5,130 nucleotides of DNA, taken from contig JAXHUH010000172.1 of the NCBI GenBank assembly GCA_034211175.1, forward strand, positions 1 through 5,130. Reading direction: 5' to 3'. Shown here one piece after another: positions 1 to 3,831 of the stretch (the first letter of the stretch is position 1; the number at the start of each line of letters is the position of its first letter). This DNA is from JAXHUH01 sp034211175. Lineage in GTDB: Bacteria; Actinomycetota; Acidimicrobiia; Acidimicrobiales; CAIXPF01. The notes below the pieces were generated by a model. The model did not search any database. It had not been told where the DNA came from and saw nothing but the letters and a program-made list of their open reading frames with translations. Both the position numbers and the translations under genes were made by a program.

Positions 1-15
1 GTCCTGCGGCGTTCG
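1..15 (-). terminator. Right arm of the terminator of pilin copy 1, cut by the window edge
   Basis: The first 15 bases, GTCCTGCGGCGTTCG, are identical to the right arm of the complete hairpins found downstream of pilin copies 2 (1951-1965) and 3 (2493-2507). The pairing left arm would lie just outside the window. By position, about 70 bases past the stop codon of pilin copy 1, it is the transcription terminator of that gene. Only half is visible, so the call rests on similarity to the two complete copies. Confidence 0.6.
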
Positions 16-29
16 ACCGATGCGACGGG

Positions 30-57
30 GTCTCCGGACGGGGGTTGGTCCGGAGAC
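30..57 (-). other. Perfect 10-bp hairpin downstream of pilin copy 1
   Basis: GTCTCCGGAC (30-39) and GTCCGGAGAC (48-57) are perfect inverted repeats around an 8-base loop. The hairpin sits between the pilin stop codon (85) and the terminator arm at 1-15. Copy 2 has a degenerate version (GTCTCC and GGAGAC around 1978-2004), and copy 3 has an unrelated inverted repeat, GGAGCG-GTC-CGCTCC, at 2528-2542. It may stabilise the 3' end of the short pilin mRNA or form part of the termination region. No U-tract follows. Confidence 0.45.
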
Positions 58-84
58 GACCGGGGGAAGGGGGTTCGGGTCAGG

Positions 85-258
85 TCAGAGGGCGTCCGAG
101 ATCGTCTGGAACGCGGCCTGCACCTGGCCACCGAGAACGGCGACGACGCTGACGATCACCGCAGCGATCAGCGCGACCATCATCCCGTACTCGACGGCGG
201 TCGCACCGTCCTCCTCGGAGCGAAGCGCGACGTACAGCTTGGTGAAGAGCTCGGTCAT
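85..258 (-). CDS. flp: Flp-type (type IVb) pilin precursor, copy 1
   Basis: This 57-residue protein is a structural subunit of Flp/Tad pili, the thin adhesive fibres used for surface attachment. ATG lies at 256-258 and TGA at 85-87. A basic-acidic leader (MTELFTKLYVALRSEEDG, residues 1-18) ends in Gly18 and is followed by ATAVEYG, so Glu23 and Tyr24 sit at +5 and +6 as expected for prepilin-peptidase cleavage after Gly18. One hydrophobic helix follows (about residues 25-45, GMMVALIAAVIVSVVAVLGG), then a short tail ending in DAL. The mature pilin would be 39 residues. It differs from copy 3 only at residue 14 (Ser instead of Ala), and from copy 2 also at residue 48. The Shine-Dalgarno AAGGAAG (269-275) lies 10 bases before the ATG and is the same in all three copies, which fixes the start. 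No Tad assembly genes are in the window. Confidence 0.92.
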   Translation of the reverse strand: MTELFTKLYVALRSEEDGATAVEYGMMVALIAAVIVSVVAVLGGQVQAAFQTISDAL

Positions 259-290
259 GGTGGGCGGACTTCCTTGTTTCGGCGGATGTG

Positions 291-331
291 GTAGCCGTTG
301 CGACCCGGGGCGGCGGGTGCTGCGTGGCTAC
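291..331 (-). promoter_or_regulatory. Structured 5' leader hairpin of pilin copy 1
   Basis: In the minus-strand RNA, GUAGCC (326-331) pairs perfectly with GGCUAC (291-296). ACCCG (314-318) pairs with CGGGU (303-307) around the loop CCGCCC, with an internal loop between the two stems. Copies 2 and 3 form the same hairpin, but their outer 3' strand is GGUUGC, which still pairs with GUAGCC through two G-U wobbles. Keeping the pairing while the sequence changes suggests a selected RNA structure. It lies between the predicted promoter (366-393) and the Shine-Dalgarno (269-275). No known riboswitch class was recognised. Confidence 0.5.
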
Positions 332-365
332 ACCAAGGTCTTCGTCCCGCCCCGCTGCGAGCTAC

Positions 366-393
366 ATGCTCCGACCAGGGCAAACACCGTCAA
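366..393 (-). promoter_or_regulatory. Predicted promoter of pilin copy 1
   Basis: On the minus strand TTGACG (388-393) is followed after 16 bases by GAGCAT (366-371). These resemble the -35 box and a weak -10 box of a housekeeping sigma factor. The spacer and -10 are identical in the three pilin units, whereas sequence beyond the -35 differs. That puts the promoter at the edge of the conserved block. Transcription would start near 359, giving a leader of about 100 bases. The -10 matches the consensus only at its A and final T. Confidence 0.5.
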
Positions 394-496
394 CATCAGT
401 TCAGGGCCAGCTCAAGAGATCAAGACCAGATCAATAAGGAGACGACTCGAACTGCGAGTAGCGCTGACTGTCACACCCCATTGAGAGAATGACGGG
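394..496. other. Divergent intergenic region between pilin copy 1 and the HNH gene
   Basis: This stretch separates the minus-strand pilin promoter from the plus-strand DUF222/HNH start. It is less GC-rich than its surroundings and contains a direct repeat GATCAA (418-423 and 429-434). AAGGAG at 436-441 looks like a ribosome-binding site, but no usable start codon follows it and a TGA in the HNH frame lies between it and 497. No clear promoter for the HNH gene was found. Confidence 0.4.
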
Positions 497-1831
497 ATGA
501 GCAATGGCGGGATCTGGCCGGGCGGGAACGCGTCGCTCGAGGAGCGGCGTACGGAGTGTTCGCTGTCGGAGCTGAAACGTTCGTTGATCGCCGGTCGGCG
601 GTCGATCGACAGGGCGGAGGCACGGTGGTTGACGGAGCTGGAGGCGTTCGATCGCCGTTGTGGCTTCGCACTCGACGGGCACCTGTCGACGGTGGCGTGG
701 CTGACCGACAAGTGCGGGATGTGCCGCTCGACGGCGAAGGAGCGGCTCCGAGTGGCCCGGGCCCTACCCGGTCGCCCGAAGGTCGCGGTAGCGATGGCGG
801 CGGGTGAGGTGTCGTACTCGAAGGCGCGGGCGATCACCCGAATCGCCGATGCCGACGCCGAGACCGACGACGCGCTACTGGCGGCCGCGGCCGTGGGCAC
901 CGCGGCCGACCTCGACCGGTTGGCGTCGCACTGGGAGCGGCTGCGCGACCAGGACCTGCCGCCCCACGTGTTGTGGGAGCGCCGCGGCCTGCGTCAGCAA
1001 CGTCGGCCGGACGGCCTGGTCGAGATCGGGATCGTCTTGTCGGCCGAGGACGCCGAGCGGTTCCTGCGGGTGATCGACCTGTTCGTCGAGCACCTCGCGA
1101 AGCGAAGCAGCGCGACCACGGTTGATGGCGAAAGGGCTTCCGCGGAAGCCCCTGGTGTCGCCGTGGGCGAGGACGAGGTCACCGATCGTCCCGAGGAGGC
1201 TTCTGCGGAAGCCCCGGCTGACGGCGGCACGCGGCCGACGTGGAGCAAGCGGCGGGCCGACGCGGTCGTCGACCTGATCGAGCTCGCGCTCGGCCGGTTC
1301 GAGGACGAGGTCGACCCCGAGCGTGCCCAGGTCGATGTGATCGTCGACTACGAGACGCTGGTCGATCCCGCCGGCGGCACCGCCGAGGTCGCACCCGGCC
1401 GCCCCGTGGCCGGCGAGACCGACCGGCGCCTGGCGTGCGACGCCGGCATCACCAGGATCATCACCCGTGGCCGAAGCGAGGTCCTCGATGTCGGCCGTCG
1501 TAGCCGCCACTGGAACCGGGCCCAGAGGCGCGCCATCCGCTACCGCCACGGCCACCACTGCGCCATCCGGGGCTGCGAGCGGACGATCCTGCAGATCCAC
1601 CACCTCGACTGGTGGGAGCACGGCGGCCGCACCGACCTCGACCTCGGCGTCCCCCTCTGCCACGGCCACCACCGCCTCGTCCACGAAGGCGGCTGGGAGG
1701 TCACACTGTCCGAGGATCGCACCACCGCCACGCTCCGCAGGGCCGAGCGCCCCTCGCCTCCGGTCCGGGCCGCAACGCCTCGGCGGCGCCGCCCCAACGG
1801 CGCCCGCGCCAGGCGCCTCGTCGGGCGCTGA
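497..1831 (+). CDS. DUF222 and HNH endonuclease domain protein (13E12 repeat family)
   Basis: This 444-residue protein has the two-part architecture common in actinobacterial 13E12/REP13E12-type proteins: an N-terminal helical DUF222 region (about residues 25-300) and a C-terminal HNH nuclease domain (about 335-405). In the HNH part, Cys355 and Cys360 (CAIRGC) with Cys388 and His391 (CHGHH) look like the zinc site, and His368-His369 supply the catalytic histidines. The usual Asn of TDLDN is Leu383 here (TDLDLGVPLC), so activity is uncertain. A low-complexity acidic linker (about 203-250) holds two ASAEAP repeats encoded by palindromic DNA. The C-terminus (about 412-444) is rich in Arg and Pro. 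The ATG at 497 was chosen because the family-like sequence begins soon after it and an in-frame stop lies upstream; the ribosome site is weak (GAGA). The gene sits inside a tandem pilin array on the opposite strand, which suggests later insertion. Such proteins are often multicopy and linked with mobile DNA; their function is mostly unknown. Confidence 0.9.
   Translation: MSNGGIWPGGNASLEERRTECSLSELKRSLIAGRRSIDRAEARWLTELEAFDRRCGFALDGHLSTVAWLTDKCGMCRSTAKERLRVARALPGRPKVAVAMAAGEVSYSKARAITRIADADAETDDALLAAAAVGTAADLDRLASHWERLRDQDLPPHVLWERRGLRQQRRPDGLVEIGIVLSAEDAERFLRVIDLFVEHLAKRSSATTVDGERASAEAPGVAVGEDEVTDRPEEASAEAPADGGTRPTWSKRRADAVVDLIELALGRFEDEVDPERAQVDVIVDYETLVDPAGGTAEVAPGRPVAGETDRRLACDAGITRIITRGRSEVLDVGRRSRHWNRAQRRAIRYRHGHHCAIRGCERTILQIHHLDWWEHGGRTDLDLGVPLCHGHHRLVHEGGWEVTLSEDRTTATLRRAERPSPPVRAATPRRRRPNGARARRLVGR
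1134..1151. repeat. Perfect 18-bp palindrome inside the HNH gene
   Basis: GGGCTTCCGCGGAAGCCC is its own reverse complement. It encodes part of the linker, ASAEAP at residues 214-219. A near-copy lies about 63 bases downstream, in the same reading frame. Confidence 0.7.
1198..1213. repeat. Second, imperfect palindrome inside the HNH gene
   Basis: GGCTTCTGCGGAAGCC matches the element at 1134-1151 except for one base (T for C at the centre-left), which breaks the palindrome at one pair. It again encodes ASAEAP, at residues 235-240. The matching sequence and frame suggest duplication of a small palindromic element within the linker. Confidence 0.6.
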
Positions 1832-1930
1832 CCCCTCCGTGGCTGTCATTCACCCCCATTGCTCTTCGTTTCGTGCGGTGCCCGTCCCGCTCTGCGCAAC
1901 CGAGATGGTCGGCGCGGGGCGCCAAAACGG

Positions 1931-1965
1931 CGAACGCCGCAGGACGGGGCGTCCTGCGGCGTTCG
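1931..1965 (-). terminator. Terminator hairpin of pilin copy 2, possibly bidirectional
   Basis: CGAACGCCGCAGGAC (1931-1945) and GTCCTGCGGCGTTCG (1951-1965) form a perfect 15-bp stem with the loop GGGGC. In the minus-strand RNA the stem is followed by CCGUUUUGG, a short U run, so it can end the pilin transcript. It also lies 100 bases past the stop of the convergent plus-strand HNH gene and could block that transcript too, although no U-tract follows on that side. The same stem occurs at 2471-2507, and half of it at 1-15. Confidence 0.75.
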
Positions 1966-2027
1966 ACCGGTGGTGACGTCTCCGGGCGGGGGAACCGGGA
2001 GACGACCCGGGGGGAACGGGGGTCAGG

Positions 2028-2201
2028 TCAGAGGGCGTCCGAGATGGTCTGGAACGCGCCCTGCACCTGGCCACCGAGGACGGCGACGACGGACACGATC
2101 ACCGCAGCGATCAGCGCGACCATCATCCCGTACTCGACGGCGGTCGCACCGTCCTCCTCGGCACGCAGCGCGACGTACAGCTTGGTGAAGAGCTCGGTCA
2201 T
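2028..2201 (-). CDS. flp: Flp-type (type IVb) pilin precursor, copy 2
   Basis: This is a 57-residue pilin with the same plan as copy 1: an 18-residue leader ending EEDG, the cleavage motif G-ATAVEY, a single hydrophobic helix, and a tail ending TISDAL. It has Ala14 like copy 3 but Gly48 where both other copies have Ala, which makes it the only copy with a changed mature pilin (QVQGAF instead of QVQAAF). ATG is at 2199-2201, TGA at 2028-2030, and the Shine-Dalgarno AAGGAAG at 2212-2218. The frame stays open upstream to about 2336, but that longer version would start inside the promoter and lacks a ribosome site, so the short form is preferred. The gene forms its own unit with promoter 2319-2346 and terminator 1931-1965. 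Confidence 0.93.
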   Translation of the reverse strand: MTELFTKLYVALRAEEDGATAVEYGMMVALIAAVIVSVVAVLGGQVQGAFQTISDAL

Positions 2202-2245
2202 GGTGGGCGGACTTCCTTGTTCGGCGGATGTCAGAGCGGATGACT

Positions 2246-2284
2246 GCAACCACGCACCCGGGCGGCGGGTGCTTGCGTGGCTAC
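2246..2284 (-). promoter_or_regulatory. Structured 5' leader hairpin of pilin copy 2
   Basis: In the minus-strand RNA, GUAGCCACG (2276-2284) pairs with CGUGGUUGC (2246-2254), including two G-U wobbles. After a 4-base bulge (CAAG), CACCCG (2266-2271) pairs with CGGGUG (2255-2260) around a CCGCC loop. That gives about 15 base pairs in the leader, ending 27 bases before the Shine-Dalgarno. An alternative fold, CUUGGUGG with CCACgCAAG around a UAG loop, competes with it, so switching between two states is possible in principle. No known riboswitch class was recognised. Confidence 0.5.
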
Positions 2285-2318
2285 CACCAAGACATCGGCC
2301 CGAACCCATCGCCTCTCG

Positions 2319-2346
2319 ATGCTCCGACCAGGGCAAACACTGTCAA
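2319..2346 (-). promoter_or_regulatory. Predicted promoter of pilin copy 2
   Basis: TTGACA (2341-2346) is a perfect consensus -35 box on the minus strand. GAGCAT (2319-2324) follows after 16 bases as a weak -10. The 22 bases from spacer to -10 are the same in all three units. Just upstream of the -35 is an inverted repeat, CCGCT-N5-AGCGG (2350-2364), which could be a regulator site. Transcription would start near 2312. Confidence 0.55.
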
Positions 2347-2470
2347 GGTCCGCTCAAGAAGCGGTCAGCGAACCGTCAACGCTCGCCGCACACCCGAGCC
2401 GTTCCGGCGTCGGCGGCGACCGCCGGGACGTCGCCCGAGCGGAACGATGCACCGTCGAGCGCGCCAACGG
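2347..2470. other. Spacer between pilin units 2 and 3
   Basis: No gene was found here. The stretch holds the inverted repeat at 2350-2364. It also holds a nested GC-rich structure: CGTTCCG (2400-2406) pairs with CGGAACG (2440-2446), enclosing CGGCGG-CGA-CCGCCG (2411-2425). It lies beyond the terminator of unit 3 and upstream of the promoter of unit 2, so it may back up termination or may be chance in GC-rich DNA. Confidence 0.4.
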
Positions 2471-2507
2471 CGAACGCCGCAGGACCCAGGAGGTCCTGCG
2501 GCGTTCG
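2471..2507 (-). terminator. Terminator hairpin of pilin copy 3
   Basis: CGAACGCCGCAGGACC (2471-2486) and GGTCCTGCGGCGTTCG (2492-2507) form a perfect 16-bp stem around the loop CAGGA. The stem sequence is nearly the same as that of unit 2, while the loop differs and one extra pair closes it. In the minus-strand RNA it is followed by CCGUUGGCGC, so the U-tract is only two bases; termination may rely on stem strength. Confidence 0.7.
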
Positions 2508-2580
2508 ACCGGGTCCCACCGAGCGGGGGAGCGGTCCGCTCCGGTGGTTCGTTGCTGTCAGCCAGCGAGTGGCCGGGCGA

Positions 2581-2754
2581 TCAGAGGGCGTCCGAGATGG
2601 TCTGGAACGCGGCCTGCACCTGGCCACCGAGGACGGCGACGACGGACACGATCACCGCAGCGATCAGCGCGACCATCATCCCGTACTCGACGGCGGTCGC
2701 ACCGTCCTCCTCGGCACGCAGCGCGACGTACAGCTTGGTGAAGAGCTCGGTCAT
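2581..2754 (-). CDS. flp: Flp-type (type IVb) pilin precursor, copy 3
   Basis: This 57-residue Flp pilin has Gly18 as the predicted cleavage site, Glu23-Tyr24 after it, a hydrophobic helix at about residues 25-45, and a predicted mature length of 39. It carries Ala14 and Ala48, so its mature part is identical to that of copy 1 and its leader identical to that of copy 2. ATG is at 2752-2754, TGA at 2581-2583, and AAGGAAG at 2765-2771. It is the pilin nearest the kinase/regulator pair, which is on the same strand about 240 bases upstream. Its -35 box is the weakest of the three. Confidence 0.93.
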   Translation of the reverse strand: MTELFTKLYVALRAEEDGATAVEYGMMVALIAAVIVSVVAVLGGQVQAAFQTISDAL

Positions 2755-2798
2755 GGTGGGCGGACTTCCTTGTTCGGCGGATGTCAGAGCGGATGACT

Positions 2799-2837
2799 GC
2801 AACCACGCACCCGGGCGGCGGGTGCTTGCGTGGCTAC
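2799..2837 (-). promoter_or_regulatory. Structured 5' leader hairpin of pilin copy 3
   Basis: The sequence is identical to the leader hairpin of copy 2: GUAGCCACG pairs with CGUGGUUGC, then CACCCG with CGGGUG. Because it is identical it adds no independent support for the structure; the informative comparison is with copy 1. Confidence 0.5.
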
Positions 2838-2871
2838 CACCAAGACATCGGCCCGAACCCATCGCCTCTCG

Positions 2872-2899
2872 ATGCTCCGACCAGGGCAAACACCGTAAG
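2872..2899 (-). promoter_or_regulatory. Predicted promoter of pilin copy 3
   Basis: The same 16-base spacer and GAGCAT box (2872-2877) are present, but the -35 position reads CTTACG (2894-2899) instead of TTGACA or TTGACG. If the promoter model is right, this copy should be weaker or depend on an activator. The region up to 2995 contains GATCAAGG and a GC-rich inverted repeat (GCGCC 2934-2938, GGCGC 2943-2947) but no clear terminator for the regulator gene, so read-through from it is possible. Confidence 0.4.
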
Positions 2900-2995
2900 G
2901 ATCAGATCAAGGAACGATCACGGAGTGGTGTTCGCGCCGCCGGGCGCACCCCTCGGTGCCCGTTCCACCCGCCCCGACCTGCAGCGCAGCGACGC

Positions 2996-3679
2996 TCAGG
3001 CGGCGCCGGGGCGGACGAGCCCGTGCTCGTACGCGAACACCACGGCCTGGACCCGGTCGCGCAGCGCGAGCTTCGACAGCACGTTGGAGACGTGGGTCTT
3101 CACCGTCGCCTCACCCACGTACAGCACCTCGCCGATCTCGGCGTTGCTCAACCCCCTGGCCACCTGCACGAGCACCTCTCGCTCCCGGTCGGTGAGCACG
3201 TTCAGCCGCTCGGATCGGGGCACGCCCGGCCCGGCGGCGGCGAACTCGGCGATGACCCGGGAGGTGACCGTGGGATCCAGCAGGGAACGTCCCGACGCCA
3301 CGACCCGCACGGCATCGACCAGCTCCTCGGGTGGCGCGGTCTTGAGGAGGAACCCGCTGGCCCCGGCGCGCAGCGCATCGAACACGTAGTCGTCGCGCTC
3401 GAAGGTGGTGACGATCAGGATCCTCGCCACAGCCCCCTGCCCGACGAGCAGCTCGGTGGCCCGGATGCCGTCCATGTCGGGCATCTGGACGTCCATCAGC
3501 ACGACGTCGGCGGCGAGCGTCGCCAGCAGCTCGGCGACCTCGGTGCCGGTCCCGGCCTCGCCGACCACCTCGATGTCGGGCTGGGCGTCGAGCAGCATCC
3601 GGAAGCCGGCGCGGATCATCACCTGGTCGTCGGTGAGCACCACACGGATCGGTTCGTCGCCCGACCCGGGCGCGGTCAC
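2996..3679 (-). CDS. NarL/LuxR-family two-component response regulator
   Basis: This 227-residue DNA-binding response regulator is the expected phosphorylation target of the adjacent kinase. The receiver domain (about residues 11-128) has the acidic pair Asp17-Asp18, phospho-acceptor Asp63 (VVLMDVQMPDMDG), Thr91-Thr92 and Lys113, all in the usual places. A linker leads to a LuxR-type helix-turn-helix (about 160-222) with the typical LTDREREVL and GLSNAEIGEVLYVGEATVKTHV motifs. All key residues are present. The GTG at 3677-3679 was chosen over an upstream extension because the domain starts right after it and because GTGA overlaps the frameshift-corrected end of the kinase gene, the usual coupled arrangement. 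Target genes cannot be read from the sequence; the pilin units downstream on the same strand are candidates. The system is not specific enough to name. Confidence 0.93.
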   Translation of the reverse strand: MTAPGSGDEPIRVVLTDDQVMIRAGFRMLLDAQPDIEVVGEAGTGTEVAELLATLAADVVLMDVQMPDMDGIRATELLVGQGAVARILIVTTFERDDYVFDALRAGASGFLLKTAPPEELVDAVRVVASGRSLLDPTVTSRVIAEFAAAGPGVPRSERLNVLTDREREVLVQVARGLSNAEIGEVLYVGEATVKTHVSNVLSKLALRDRVQAVVFAYEHGLVRPGAA

Positions 3680-3831
3680 GACCTGCCCCCGTCGTAGGGC
3701 AGGTGCGCCGTCACCGACCAGCCTCCGCCGGGCGCGGGACCGACCTCGACCCGTCCACCGTGAAGCGACGCCCGCTCCCGCATGCCGACCACGCCGTGGC
3801 CCGTCCCGCTCGCGGGCCGGCCCGTGTCGTG
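3676..3831 (-). pseudogene. Out-of-frame C-terminal end of the histidine kinase
   Basis: Read one frame away from the kinase, this stretch encodes the missing end of its ATPase domain. It contains GHGVVGMRERASLHGG (starting at 3801), the conserved G2-box region of NarX/DesK-type kinases, followed by a typical strand-turn-strand ending and a TGA at 3676-3678. Adding one base somewhere between about 3801 and 3831 joins it to the main frame and gives a 450-residue kinase. The TGA then overlaps the GTG start of the regulator. It could be a real mutation or a sequencing error in a GC-rich stretch. Confidence 0.8.

Larger units (their letters stand above)
2028..2340 (-). repeat. Pilin repeat unit, matching 2581-2893
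   Basis: These 313 bases match 2581-2893 with a single mismatch, C at 2059 against G at 2612. The block runs from the pilin stop codon to the edge of the promoter -35 box, and sequence beyond both edges is unrelated. Copy 1 (85-387) is a more distant member, with a conserved coding part and a partly changed leader. Confidence 0.9.
2581..2893 (-). repeat. Pilin repeat unit, matching 2028-2340
   Basis: This is the partner of the block at 2028-2340, offset by 553 bases, with 312 of 313 positions identical. The only difference (2612 against 2059) changes codon 48 between Ala and Gly. Confidence 0.9.

Noticed and set aside
436..496. AAGGAG at 436-441 as the ribosome site of the HNH gene with an earlier start
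   Set aside because: No start codon follows at a suitable distance, and an in-frame TGA lies between it and the ATG at 497.
875..1849. Long minus-strand open frame opposite the HNH gene
   Set aside because: It is the antisense shadow of a well-supported DUF222/HNH gene in GC-rich DNA; its translation shows no domain and is low in complexity.
2028..2336. 102-residue versions of pilin copies 2 and 3 with a 45-residue N-terminal extension
   Set aside because: The extension would start at a TTG inside the promoter, has no ribosome site, and is not shared by copy 1. The ATG with a conserved AAGGAAG gives a standard prepilin.
2321..2340. CAGGGCAAAC on the plus strand resembles the 5' core of c-di-GMP-I riboswitches and recurs in all three units
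   Set aside because: It points away from the pilin genes, overlaps the predicted promoter spacer, and the other conserved blocks of that riboswitch (ACGCAAAGC and the second helix) are missing downstream on that strand.
1..2507. Repeated units as a CRISPR array
   Set aside because: The repeats are hundreds of bases long, contain a pilin gene each, and lack short regular spacers.
2228..3697. 489-residue plus-strand open frame across pilin copy 3 and the regulator
   Set aside because: It crosses repeats, a terminator and the antisense of the regulator; the minus-strand genes have clear family motifs.
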